The notes beneath the pieces are model-generated. The model made no database searches, was not told where the DNA came from, and worked only from the letters and a program-made list of their open reading frames with translations. From contig NC_064821.1 in the NCBI RefSeq assembly GCF_024166365.1, forward strand, positions 50,247,093-50,311,092: a stretch of 64,000 nt of DNA, given 5' to 3'. The stretch is from Elephas maximus indicus (lineage: Eukaryota > Chordata > Mammalia > Proboscidea > Elephantidae). Below, in pieces: positions 44,501 through 54,225 of this stretch; within the stretch, counting starts at the first letter, position 1; each line of letters opens with the position of its first letter. The position numbers and the translations under genes were made by a program.

Positions 44501-47500
44501 TTTGTGTCAGATCTTTTTTTTAATTGAACATTAGATGAAGGTTTACAGAACAAACTAGTTTCTCATCAAACAGTACACACATTATTGTATGACACTGGTT
44601 AACAACCCCATGATATGTCAACACTCTCCCTTCTCAACCCTTGGTTCCCTATTACCAGCTGTCTTATTCCCACCTATTTTCCAGTCCCTGCCCCAGGGCT
44701 GGTGCACCCCTTTAGTCTTGTTTTGTTCGACGGGACTGTTCAATCTTTGGCTGAAGGGTAAACCTCAGGAGTGACCTCATTACTGAGCGAAATGGTGTCT
44801 GGGAGCCATACTCTCGGGGTTCCTCCAGTCTCTGTCAGGCCAGCAAATCTGGTCTTTCTTTTTTTTTTTTTTAATTTTTATTGAGCTTCAAGTGAACGTT
44901 TACAAATCAAGTCAGTCTGTCACATATAAGTTTTTTTTTTTATTAACTTTTACTGCGCTTCAACTGAACGTTTACAAATCAAGTCAGACTGTCACATATA
45001 AGTTTATATACACCTTACTCCGTACTCCCACTTGCTCTCCCCCTAATGAGTCAGCCCTTCCAGTCTCTCCTTTCGTGATAATTTTGCCAGCTTCCAACCC
45101 TCTCTACCCTCCCATCCCCCCTCCAGACAGGAGATGCCAACACAATCTCAAGTGTCCACCCAATCCAAGTAGCTCACTCTTCATCAGCATCTCTCTCCTA
45201 CCCACTGTCCAGTCCCTTCCATGTCTGATGAGTTGTCTTCTGGAATGGTTCCTGTCCTGGGCCAACAGAAGGTTTGGGGACCATGACTGCCAGGATTCCT
45301 CTAGTCTCAGTCAGACCATTAAGTATGGTCTTTTTGTGAGAATTTGGGGTCTGCATCCCACTGATCTCCTGTTCCCTCAGGGGTTCTCTGTTGTGCTCCC
45401 TGTCAGGGCAGTCATTGGTTGTGGCTGGGCACCAACTAGTTCTTCTGGTCTCAGGATGATGTAAGTCTCTGGTTCCTATGGCCCTTTCTGTCTCTTGGGC
45501 TCATAGTTATCATGTGATGTTGTTCTTCATTCTCCTTTGATCCAGGTGGGTTGAGACCAATTGATGCATCTTAGATGGCCGCTTGTTAGCATTTAAGACC
45601 CCAGACACCACATTTCAAAGTGGGATGCAGAATGTTTTCATAATAGAATTATTTTGCCAATTGACTTAGAAGTCCCCTTAAACCATGGTCCCCAAACTCC
45701 TACCCTTGCTCCGCTGACCTTTGAAGCATTCAGTTTATCCCGGAAACGTCTTTGCTTTTGGTCCAGTCCAGTTGAGCTGACCTTCCATGTATTGAGTATT
45801 GTCCTTCCCTTCACCTAAAGTAGTTCTTATCTACTAACTAATCAGTAAAAAACCCTCTCCCACCCTCCCTCCCTCCCCTCCTCGTAACCACAAAAGTATG
45901 TGTTCTTCTCAGTTTATACTATTTCTCAAGATCTTATAATAGTGGTCTTATACAATATTTGTCCTCTTGCCTCTGACTAATTTCGCTCAGCATAATGCTT
46001 TCCAGGTTCCTCCATGTTATGAAATGTTTCACAGATTCGTCACTGTTCTTTATCGAAGCGTAGTATTCCATTGTGTGAATATATCACAATTTATTTAACC
46101 ATTCATCCGCTGATGGACACCTTGGTTGCTTCCAGCTTTTTGCTATTGTAAACAGAGCTGCAATAAACATGGGTGTGCATATATCTGTTTGTGTGAAGGC
46201 TCTTATTTCTCTAGGGTATATTCTGAGGAATGGGATTTCTGGGTTGTATGGTAGTTCTATTTATAACTGTTTAAGATAATGCCAGATAGATTTCCAAAGT
46301 GGTTGTACCATTTTACATTCCCACCAGCAGTGTATAAGAGTTCCAATCTCTCCCCAATCTCTCCCACATTTATTATTTTGTGTTTTTTGGATTAATGCCA
46401 GCCTTGTTGGAGTGAGATAGAATCTCATCGTAGTTTTAATTTTCATTTCTCTAATGGCTAATGATCGAGAGCATTTTCTCATGTATCTGTTAGCTGCCTG
46501 AATATCTTCTTTAGTGAAGTGCGTGTTCATATCCTTTGCCCATTTCTTGATTGGGTTGTTCGTCTTTTTGTGGTTGAGTTTTGACAGAATCATATAGATT
46601 TTAGAGATCAGGCGCTGGTCGGAGATGTCACAGCTGAAAATTCTTTCTCAGTCTGTAGGTGGTCTTTCTACTCTTTTGGTGAAGTCTTTAGATGAGCATA
46701 GGTGTTTGATTTTTAGGAGCTCCCAGTTATCGGGTTTCTCTTTGTCATTTTTGGTAATGTTTTGTATTCTGTTTATGCCTTGTATTAGGGCTCCTAACGT
46801 TGTCCCTATTTTTTCTTCCATGATCTTTATCGTTTTAGTCTTTATGTTTAGGTCTTTGATCCACTTGGAGTTAGTTTTTGTGCATGGTGTGAGGTATGGG
46901 TCCTGGTTTCATTTTTTTGCAAATGGATATCCAGTTATGCCAGCACCATTTGTTAAAAAGACTATCTTTTCCCCAATTAACTGTGGGTTTTTAATTAAAA
47001 AAATAAATACTAAAACTATTTTGTATGATACTCTGATGGTGGACATATGATGTTATGCATTTGTCAAAACCCATAGGACTATACGACACAAAGAGTGAAC
47101 TGTAATATGAACTGTGATCTTTAGTTAATAATCATGTAACAAGATTGGTTCAGCTGTAACAAATGGACCACAGGAATATAAGATGTTAATAACAGGAGAA
47201 CCGTGTGGAGGGGCACAGGGCATATACGGGAACTCTGCACGATTTTTCTGTAAACCTACACCTGCTCTAAAAAAAAGTCTATTAAAACAAATCTATAAAT
47301 TAAAAAAATAATCCCGCCCTCTTAGAGGCCTTCCTTGATCTCCCAATCTACAGCAGCCCCCTCGTTGCTCTCTGCACACCTCCCTGTCTGAAACGCTTGC
47401 TTGCTTGTTGTTAGCCTCCCATCAGAACACGAGTTCTGTTAGAGCAAGTTCCCTTGTGTGGCTTGTTCGCCACCGTAACCCCAAAGCACAGAACCATGCC

Positions 47501-50500
47501 AGGCTCAGGGCAGGGGCTCAATGCATATTTTCTGAACTAATACCCCAATTTTTTACAGAAGAGGAAATGCAAGCAGAGAAGTTAGGTTACTGGCTCAAAG
47601 TCATATGGATGGAGCTGAGATCTGAACCCAGCTACTCCAACTCTGCAGCCCACTCCATATCCCTAAACAGTACACTCTCAGCCCCCAGAGTTCACCTGAT
47701 TAAGGCTAGTCATCAGTATTTTTAAAAACATGATTCTGACACAGGGTGAGGGTTAAAAAAATTACTACTCTACGTGAAAGCAAGAACTATAAAAGGAAGA
47801 CTCTTAACTGTGATTTGAGAATTATACAACAATTAAGAATTAAGGGAAATGAACACAACAGAGAACCCCTGAGGGAGCTGGAGAGCAGTGGGATGCAGAC
47901 CTCAAATTCTCGTAAAAAGGCCAGACTTAATGGTCTGACTGAGACTAGAAGGACCCCAGAGGTCATGGTCCCCAAGACAGGAACCATTCCCAAAGCCAAC
48001 TCTTCAGACAGGGATTGGACTGGACAATGGGATAGAAAATGATACTAGTGAGGAGTGAGCTTCTTGGGTCAAGCAGACACATGAGACTATGTGGGCAGCT
48101 CCTGTCTGGAGGGGAGATGACAGGGCAAAGCGGGTCAGAAGCTGGCTGAATGGACAAGAAAAGAGAGAGTGGAGGGAAGGAGTATGCTGTCTCATTAGGG
48201 GGAGTGCAATTAGGAGTGTATTTTCTTAGCAAGGTGTATGTAAATTTTTGTATGAGAGACTGACTTGATTTGTAAACTTTCACTTAACGTACAATAAAAA
48301 TTAAAAAAAAACAAACAGGAGAAATGAAATTATCGTGGCCAGATGCGTGGACGCTAAGAAGGTGCTGGCACTGCAGAGGCGGATGAGTGCTGCTGTAGCT
48401 GGAAGAGGTAGCTTACCTGGAGGTCCTCCTCTGACAGGAGGATGATGCTAGAAAGGGTGGCTTACCTGGAGGTCCTCCTCTGACAGGAGGATGATGCTAG
48501 AAAGATCTTCTTTGAGCTGCCTGGCCACATTCTTCCACTTCAATCCTACCCCGCTGTCTGTTTCATCTACATCAAAGGACTCTTGGGAAATCCAAGCTGT
48601 GCCTCCATCTGATAAATGGGAGAAAACACCAGTCACAGTCATAGTACCCAGAAGTACCACTTTCACTGCTGCCCCCAACAGACACACAGAGCATCTTCAG
48701 GATGTCTGCCCATCCCCCTGCTTGGCCACGTAGAGTGATTTCAGTGGTGGAAGAAATACTTTTTCTCAAAGATTCCTAGGAAAGCCAATCCCTGTCTAGA
48801 ACCTTAATTTTCCCTCTTCTTCCATCTTCTATTTAGTTCCATGTGAAACCACCCTGCGTTCTCCTGTGGGAAGAAGCCATTAAACCCAAAGTACAGTCCT
48901 GCATACCCAGGATCCCACATTTCCCTTTTAGTTAGTTTTGTGTGTCTAGGTGTTACCATTTTTGTCTACAAAAGTATTCATTCTCACCAGTGCTTCTCCT
49001 GTGCTTGGGGATTGATCCTATCCGTAACTGGGGGAGCTGCACCCATTGTTTGCTGTCCCTAGGGTTCAAGTACAAAGGTGGCTGGTAGGGCCACTGCTAA
49101 AGGGCAATTTCCTCAATTTAGTGGTAGAGGCATTTCCCTCAGGATACTTCTCTAGCCTTTCATCCTTCAGTTTGATAGATATAGTGATGGTGATGATATA
49201 ACATTTATTCCTTACTGTGTGCCAGGTAACATGTAAATGGTTTATATCAGTTTATATATGGTTCTCAACTAGAAGCCATTCTGCCCCCCAGGGGACACTT
49301 GGCAAAGTCTGGATACACTTGGTTGCCACAACTAGGGAAGAGGGTTTTCATGGACTGAATTATGTTGCCCCAAAAATGTATATATCAACTTGGTTAGGCC
49401 ATGATTCCCAGTATTATGTAGTTGTCCTCCACTTTGTGATTGTAATTTTATGTCAAAGAGGATTAGAGTGGGATTGTAACACCCTTAGCAGGTCACATCC
49501 CTGATCCAAGGTAAAGGGAGTTTCCCTGGGGTGTGGCCTGTACCACCTTTTATCTCTCAAGAGATAAAAGGAAAGGGAAGCAAGCAGAGTTGAGGACCTC
49601 ATGCCATCAAGAAAGCAGCACCAGGAGCGGAGCGCATCCTTTGGACCTGGGGTCCCTGAGTCTGAGAAGCTCCTCGACCAGGGGAAGATTGAGAACAAGG
49701 ATCTCCCTCCAGAGCTGATAGAGACAGAAAGCTTTCCCCTGGAGCCAACACCCTGAATTCGGATTTGTAACCTACTAGACTGTGAGAAAATAAATTTCTC
49801 TTTGTTAAAGCCATCCACTTGTGGTATTTCTGTTATAGCAGCACTGATGACTAGGACAGAATTTGGTACCAAGAGAGTAAGGTGCTGCTATAACATGGAA
49901 GCGGTTTTGAAACTGTGAATAGATACAGGAGCAGCAGCAACAGAGGGCCAGCAGCAGCAGAGAAACCGCAGCGGCAGAGAATCAGCGAAGAGCAGAACCG
50001 GGAGACCAGGGCCAGACAGTGCTGGAGCTGACCCACGGGGCAAAACAGCTGAGTGCCTGTGCACAGGAGGCTTCCTGGTGGAGTGCGGTGCCTCCAGGCA
50101 CTTACTGGTGGAGCTACAGAGCTTTCAAACACTTGTCCCAGCAGGCCAGATGTGGGCATGAGGCCAGAGGGCCAAGAGGCAAGAAACCAGGACTCGGAAG
50201 CTGAAGAGACAAGAAACACAGGAAGCTGAGCTGCCTCAGTTTCAAGAGGTATGGCCTTGACCTCTGGGGTTTCAAAGGGTGGAGCCATGGCCTCTGGTGT
50301 TTCTAAGGGTGGAGTTGCCACTCAGATGGACTAGGAGAATTGTGCACCTAAAGCCAAGGGAGCAGAGTTGCTGTCCCAGTGGGCCTGGAAGGTGGAGCTG
50401 AAGCCCAGGGCCGAGGGGCTTCCACTCAGAATCTAAAGAGTATGGCCAATACCTAGAGTCTGGAGGGCAGAGCTATTGTGTGAATAGTCTCAGAGAACAG

Positions 50501-53500
50501 AGGGTTATTTCCAAAGTCTTGAGGACTAATGCAATGTTTTCTACTGACTTGCTTGGTGCCTCTTATGCCTTCTTTCCCTCCAATTTCTCCCATTTGTAAT
50601 GGAAATGTCTAGCTTGTTCCTGTTCTGCCATTGTACCTTTGGAAGCAGGTAACTCGTATTCTAGATTTCACAGAAGAGGAGGAATTTTTGGATTTTGGAC
50701 TTGGAGTTAAGACTTTTGGTATGATATGATAGAATGAATATATTCTGCATGTTGCAAGGATTGATTTTTGGGGGACCAAAGGGTGGAATGTCATGGATTG
50801 AATTATGTCCCCCAAAAACGTGTACATCAATTTGGCTGGGCCATGATTTCCAGCATTGTGTGGTTGTCCTCCATTTTGTGATTGTTATTTTAAGTTAAAA
50901 AGGATTAGGGTGGGATTGTAAAACCACCCTTACCCAGGTCACATCCCTGATCCAGTGTAAAGGGCGTTTCCCTGGGGTATGGCCTGTACCACCTTTTTTC
51001 TCTCAAGAGATAAAAGGGAAGCTAGCAGAGAGTTGGGGACCTCATATCACCAAGAAAGCAGCACCAGGAGCAGAGTGCGTCCTTTGGACATGGGGCCTCT
51101 GCACCTGAGAATCTCCTTGACCAGGGGAAGATTGAGGACAAGGACCTTTGTCCAGAGCCAATAGAGACAGAAAGCCTTCCCCTGGAGCCAACACCCTGAA
51201 TTTGGACTTGTAACCTCCTAGACTGTGAGGAAATAAATTTCTCTTTGTTAAAGCCGTCCACTTCTGGTATTTCTGTTGTAGCAGCACTAGAAGACTAAGA
51301 CAAGGATGCTGCTGGCATCTAATAGGTAGAGGCCAGGGATGCTGCTTAACATCCTATAGTGTACAGGATAGTTCTCCACAACAAAGAATTATCCGGTCAA
51401 AACTGTTAACAGGATTAAGGTTGAGGAACCCTGGTTAATACATATTATGTTATATTATCCTTACAACAATCTGAGGAAATAGGTACTATAATTATTATCT
51501 CAGTTAGGCACTGAAAGGCTATGTAATTTGCCCACAGTCACATGGCTAATAAACAGCAGAGCCAGGATTCAGACCCAGGCAGCCTGACTTCGGCTTGCAG
51601 TACTGATCTCTCTGCCACGCTGCATTTTAACTGGTCTGTGAATTAGTCGAGAATGGGGCCTCCATCTCACTCACTTTTACCTCTAGGACTTAACACCATG
51701 TGTGGCACACAGAAGGAGTTCAGAAAATGTTTGCTGCATACATGCTTAAACAGCCCGACAAACAGCAACCAGCTGGCTGTGCAATGAAGTTAATGGTGAT
51801 GGATGTTGTGTCACACAGGTCATTTTAGATATGGCCAGTGTTTCTTACCTGAATTGTTGTATGTCCACTTCTCATTACTGGCCAATGCCACAAACTTAGT
51901 GTTGGAAGGCAGACACAGGAAGTAATCGTCATCATCTACTATGGTGCCATCCTCTGCCAGGACCAGGGTGACTGGTGCCAAGGACTTATCAATGGCCAGA
52001 ATGTCACAAGCTGAGAGAGATAAAATATTTGGCAACTAAAAAATTCTGCTCTTCAGAGAACTCAAGATCCAAAGAGCAAATTCACATCCGTAAGGAAATT
52101 ATAACCTCAACTACTGGCAACCACAACTACTGATACTGACATAGAAATAGCACTTAACACATGCCTGGTACTGTTCTAAGTGCTTTTCATCTACAATATT
52201 TAATCCTTATAACAATTCTAGAGGGTAGGTGCTATTATTATTCCCATTTTACTGATGAGAAAAAACCAAGGCTCGGAGAGGTTAAGTAACTTGCCCAAGC
52301 TAGTTAAGTGAGAGAATCAGGATTTAAATCCAGTCTTGCTCTTGGAAATGTGTTTCCTACAGGTATTCTACACTACACACAAGAGGCACTCAAGTCTTTC
52401 GGTATACAGCAAACTATACCAAAGTCTGGTTTGGCTCCTTGTAAATGAGTAATCTTTTTTTCATTTATTCAGTAGCCATCTTAAATTCTCTGGTGTGTTG
52501 AATGTCAAAAAAAAAAAAACAAACAAACTTTTTGATCTTTGTAGCATCTTTCTTTGCAGCTTTTCTAATCTATAGGAAAGCATAAGAGAAACAAGTTTGT
52601 ATCAGTTTCTTTTCATCTTTATTATCACTACACAAGAGGCTTTCCCCAGGGCAGCTCTGTCCCATCCACTTTAGTGATGGTGATGAGACAAAAGTAGGCA
52701 GAAGTAGCAAAGACTATAAATATCTTTAGGGAATGTTGTCTACCACCCAAATAGCAGTAGAAAAGCAAGCAAGCCTTGCATAGGCCGAGCTCCACTGAAC
52801 ACAAGCATTTACACAAGCTTCTGTACCAAGTACATCCAGACGGATGCATTTTTCAGTGACAAAAAAAAAAAAAAGAAACCCTCACAGACTTAAGTAACCT
52901 AATGCCAGAAAATAAATACACAGCAAAAGCCATATCAGCAGAACATGTGCAATGCTTTGGCTGCTCCTAAGTCTTTGAAAGACTTCTGTATGATAACTGG
53001 TTGGAACTTAAGTGTCTCTAAAGAGGAAGCAGTGTACTGACACACACTGTGACTATATGCCTGGGGATAGCTCACTCGTTTAACCATATATGGCTTATAA
53101 CATTTGGAAGTCATTTGAATATATCATCTCAATATATCAGCTCTTGTTGAGAGTCCTACCAGTCCTGGCAAGCAGCACCGGAACTATTACACCCCATTTT
53201 CCAATGAGAAAACTGAGGGTCGAGAGATGCTAGTGCAAGGTCAAGCAGCTAGTAACAACATGGGGCTAGGGCTCAGAACTTCTGTCATCTCAGTCACACA
53301 CAACACTCAACACCGTTCCTCTGTCTGGACTTCTAGGACAGTCAGAAGCCGCTCCCTCTTTCCGGTACAGGTACCTGCCGGAGCTGACGGTGAAAATCCG
53401 CCCCCCGGTGGCTCAGCTGGAGGCCCCCAGTACCATTTTAACGATTCAGAGTGACAGAAATACACTGGGCTAGATATGGTCAGAAATCAGTATAATTCTA

Positions 53501-53926
53501 GGCAAGACAGCTAAGTCGAGCCTCTTAAATTTGCATATTTCTTCCCGTCTACTTTTTTCCACATTTAAGAGTCTCACCTGAGATAAAGTTTCAGCGCCTT
53601 GTAAACGACTATGAAACGTTTCGAAACCTGTAAAGCGCTATACCCACGCCGAGTTATTTCGGTGCCGTTTCCCAAGGCTCCACCGGCCCTTCAAGTCTGC
53701 CCAGGTCGCCCCTCGAACCCCGACCGGTCCCCGCCCGACTTCCTCTCCCGCCCGGTCCCTCCCCAGCCCCTGCCCCAGCGCAGTACTAACCCTTGCTTCT
53801 CAGCTCCTCGAGGCAGGAGACCGCCACGCCATGCAGTTCGAGGCTGTGATTGCGGCGCAGCAGACATGGCTTCAGTGCCCGGATCTCGCCGGGTTCAGGA
53901 GCCCCGGTACCCTCAGTCACCTCCAT
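41367..53926 (-). CDS. DFFA: DFFA (ICAD/DFF45), DNA fragmentation factor subunit alpha, whole coding span
   Basis: Six minus-strand coding exons (53791-53926, 51849-52010, 48466-48608, 42724-42913, 42353-42504, 41367-41579) join to 996 nt, encoding 331 aa, the human length. Residues 12 to about 100 form the CIDE-N domain ([10 protein letters not shown]...[16 protein letters not shown]), which binds the CIDE-N of CAD/DFFB. Caspase-3 sites DETD (114-117) and DAVD (221-224) sit at the same numbers as in human. The C-terminal helical chaperone region has [17 protein letters not shown]. The last residues, [10 protein letters not shown], are a basic nuclear signal. The protein folds and inhibits CAD until caspases cut it, which releases the nuclease in apoptosis. 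All splice sites are GT-AG. Exon 3 carries a duplicated donor. PEX14 lies divergently upstream. Confidence 0.97.
41580..42328 (-). other. DFFA: DFFA intron 5
   Basis: Unique intron with no named repeat. The ICAD-S tail lies just above it. Confidence 0.6.
42329..42352 (-). CDS. DFFA: DFFA short-isoform (ICAD-S) read-through tail
   Basis: Reading past the exon 5 donor adds VGENQGP and a TGA stop (42329-42331). This gives 261 + 7 = 268 aa, the same length as human isoform beta (DFF35/ICAD-S), which arises by retention at this point. Use in this species is inferred. Confidence 0.6.
   Translation of the reverse strand: MGENQGP
42353..42504 (-). CDS. DFFA: DFFA coding exon 5 with caspase site 2
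   Basis: It encodes [20 protein letters not shown] to SLSSQDLE, including DAVD221-224. The acceptor is TTGCTTTGTAG and the donor is GTGGGC. It lacks a long ORF label and was found by frame continuity and similarity to human. Several residues after DAVD differ from human ([11 protein letters not shown]), so this linker is variable. Confidence 0.94.
42724..42913 (-). CDS. DFFA: DFFA coding exon 4
   Basis: It encodes [22 protein letters not shown] to ILSKQE and one base, an alpha-helical stretch with heptad-like leucines. The acceptor is CTCTTTATTAG and the donor is GTAGGA. The first residue is V (GTG), where human has M. Confidence 0.96.
43305..44275 (-). mobile_element. L1 3' fragments in DFFA intron 3
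   Basis: 43305-43705 is an L1 3'UTR (TGTTTCGGTGAAGGTTTTAA). 43860-44275 is an older L1M piece (TTCAAGGTTCATTCACGTTG). Both are inverted, with short unplaced AT-rich DNA between. Confidence 0.7.
44306..44473 (+). mobile_element. AfroSINE, CCCTGGTGGC-head type
   Basis: GGCATCCCTGGTGGCACAGT to GAGTTGGAATTGACTGGATG, ending in T13. Confidence 0.9.
44505..44865 (-). mobile_element. L1 3'UTR fragment
   Basis: ATTGAACATTAGATGAAGGT with GTTAACAACCCCATGATATG. It shares its layout with 62338-62690. Confidence 0.65.
44866..46985 (-). mobile_element. L1, 5'-truncated, with duplicated 3' terminus
   Basis: The 3' tip occurs twice (44871-44931 and 44940-45003, each with CGTTTACAAATCAAGTCAG). The 3'UTR runs to about 45850. 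ORF2 C-terminal sequence follows: [20 protein letters not shown], then [20 protein letters not shown] at 46261-46593. The coding part is broken. Confidence 0.85.
47015..47295 (+). mobile_element. Old L1M 3'UTR
   Basis: TACTCTGATGGTGGACATAT, TTTGTCAAAACCCATAGGAC and CCTGCTCTAAAAAAAAGTCT. Confidence 0.8.
47330..47660. mobile_element. L2 3' end (+) followed by MIR scrap (-)
   Basis: L2: CATGCCAGGCTCAGGGCAGG near 47490. MIR: CAGAAGAGGAAATGCAAGCA at 47558 and AGATCTGAACCCAGCTACTC. Confidence 0.6.
47820..48312 (+). mobile_element. L1 3' end in DFFA intron 3 (antisense to DFFA)
   Basis: GGTCATGGTCCCCAAGACAG, CTCATTAGGGGGAGTGCAAT and AATAAAAATTAAAAAAAAAC are the same 3'UTR as at 36630 in the opposite orientation. 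No ORF2 remains. It ends 100 bp from DFFA exon 3. Confidence 0.82.
48411..48508 (-). repeat. DFFA: 49-bp tandem duplication covering the DFFA exon 3 end and donor
   Basis: Units 48411-48459 and 48460-48508 share 45 identical leading bases. Each carries the last 39 bases of exon 3 plus GTAAGC. Confidence 0.95.
48466..48608 (-). CDS. DFFA: DFFA coding exon 3 with caspase site 1
   Basis: It encodes [20 protein letters not shown] to LSEEDLQ, including DETD114-117. The acceptor is CCCATTTATCAG. The proximal donor CAG|GTAAG (48464-48465) keeps frame with exon 4. An identical donor 49 bp downstream (48415-48416) results from a tandem duplication and would shift frame into a stop after VSHPF. Confidence 0.96.
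49258..51434 (+). mobile_element. MER20 (hAT) split by a MaLR element
   Basis: The left part has GGTTCTCAACTAGAAGCCAT and CAGGGGACACTTGGCAAAGT. The right part has CTGCTGGCATCTAATAGGTA and ACAACAAAGAATTATCCGGT. Together they restore the MER20 consensus order. Confidence 0.8.
49345..51302 (+). mobile_element. MaLR-like LTR element with both LTRs (fossil)
   Basis: 5' LTR 49345-49858 and 3' LTR 50789-51302, both about 514 bp. The 930-bp internal region starts ATTTGGTACCAAGAGAGTAA and ends with a purine tract, as in THE1/MST internals. It is noncoding, as MaLR elements generally are. It looks structurally whole, with both LTRs in the same orientation. The family appears afrotherian and of middle age. 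It lies in DFFA intron 2. Confidence 0.82.
51645..51745 (+). mobile_element. L2-type LINE 3' scrap
   Basis: CCTCTAGGACTTAACACCAT to GGAGTTCAGAAAATGTTTGC. Confidence 0.55.
51849..52010 (-). CDS. DFFA: DFFA coding exon 2 (CIDE-N core)
   Basis: It encodes residues 46-99, [23 protein letters not shown] to NEKWTYNNS. The acceptor is TCTCTCTCAG and the donor is GTAAGA. The acidic patch IVDDDDYF is the CAD-facing surface in the known CIDE-N complex. Confidence 0.97.
52140..52350 (-). mobile_element. MIR SINE in DFFA intron 1
   Basis: TGCCTGGTACTGTTCTAAGT, TACTGATGAGAAAAAACCAA and GTAACTTGCCCAAGCTAG. Confidence 0.85.
52351..53639 (-). other. DFFA: DFFA intron 1 remainder
   Basis: Mostly unique, with a MIR scrap at about 53180-53260 (CCAATGAGAAAACTGAGGGT) and A14 at 52861. 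Confidence 0.5.
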
Positions 53927-54125
53927 CCTTTTCAAGGTGGGACCTGAAGGACTGGGAGAAGTCAGGGAAGCTCGGTGCTGCGGTCCCCCCACCCCTGCAG
54001 CATGCCGGGGGATGTAGTTCTCTTCCCTCAAATCACCCGTGGGACCAAGGCACTCCGGGAGATGTAGTTCTAGTCGCCTCTAATCACGTGTGCGGCCCCG
54101 GGGCATGCCGGGAGTGGTAGTCTCT
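53640..54125 (-). promoter_or_regulatory. DFFA: DFFA CpG-island promoter with three ZNF143/THAP11-like motifs
   Basis: This is a GC-rich block around and upstream of exon 1. Minus-strand motifs of the form ACTACAtCCCcCGGCATGC occur at about 54000-54020, 54050-54070 and 54103-54121. They match the SBS element (ACTACAATTCCCAGCATGC) bound by ZNF143 and THAP11/HCFC1. Spacing is about 50 bp. An E-box CACGTG lies at 54085-54090. Confidence 0.75.
53791..53926 (-). CDS. DFFA: DFFA coding exon 1
   Basis: It encodes [20 protein letters not shown] to LRSK and one base of codon 46. The donor is GTTAGT. The start is chosen because MEV and the PCLLRRN block align with human. The frame is open upstream of this ATG, but that stretch is promoter sequence. 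Confidence 0.96.
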
Positions 54126-54144
54126 CCATCCAAAGCGGACTTCA

Positions 54145-54225
54145 AACCCAAACCCAAGCCAAACCCAGTGCCGTTGAGTCAATTCTGACTCATAGCGACC
54201 CTACAGGACAGAGTAGAACTGCCCC
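54145..54225 (-). mobile_element. AfroSINE fragment with 12-bp target duplication
   Basis: Only the tail half is present (CCGTTGAGTCAATTCTGACT to AGAACTGCCCC). AAGCGGACTTCA flanks it at 54133-54144 and 54226-54237. Confidence 0.92.

Larger units (their letters stand above)
49165..51620 (-). mobile_element. MIR split by a MER20 insertion
   Basis: The left half (TACTGTGTGCCAGGTAACAT, 49165-49250) and right half (TTGCCCACAGTCACATGGCT, 51435-51620) belong to one inverted MIR. Confidence 0.75.

Noticed and set aside
44892-45464. 190-aa plus-strand open frame, the longest in the window
   Set aside because: It covers inverted L1 3'UTR. A very similar frame occurs in the sister L1 at 36703, so it is repeat-derived and not a host gene.
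46625-47050. 141-aa plus-strand open frame
   Set aside because: It lies antisense to the L1 ORF2 region (minus strand) and is a shadow frame of a LINE.
48448-48466. Extension VSHPF after DFFA exon 3 as a genuine C-terminus
   Set aside because: It comes from reading through the proximal donor. The spliced frame restores the conserved 331-aa protein.
53611-54120. 169-aa plus-strand open frame
   Set aside because: It lies antisense to DFFA exon 1 in a CpG island. GC-rich DNA lacks stops by chance; no motif or splice partner is seen.
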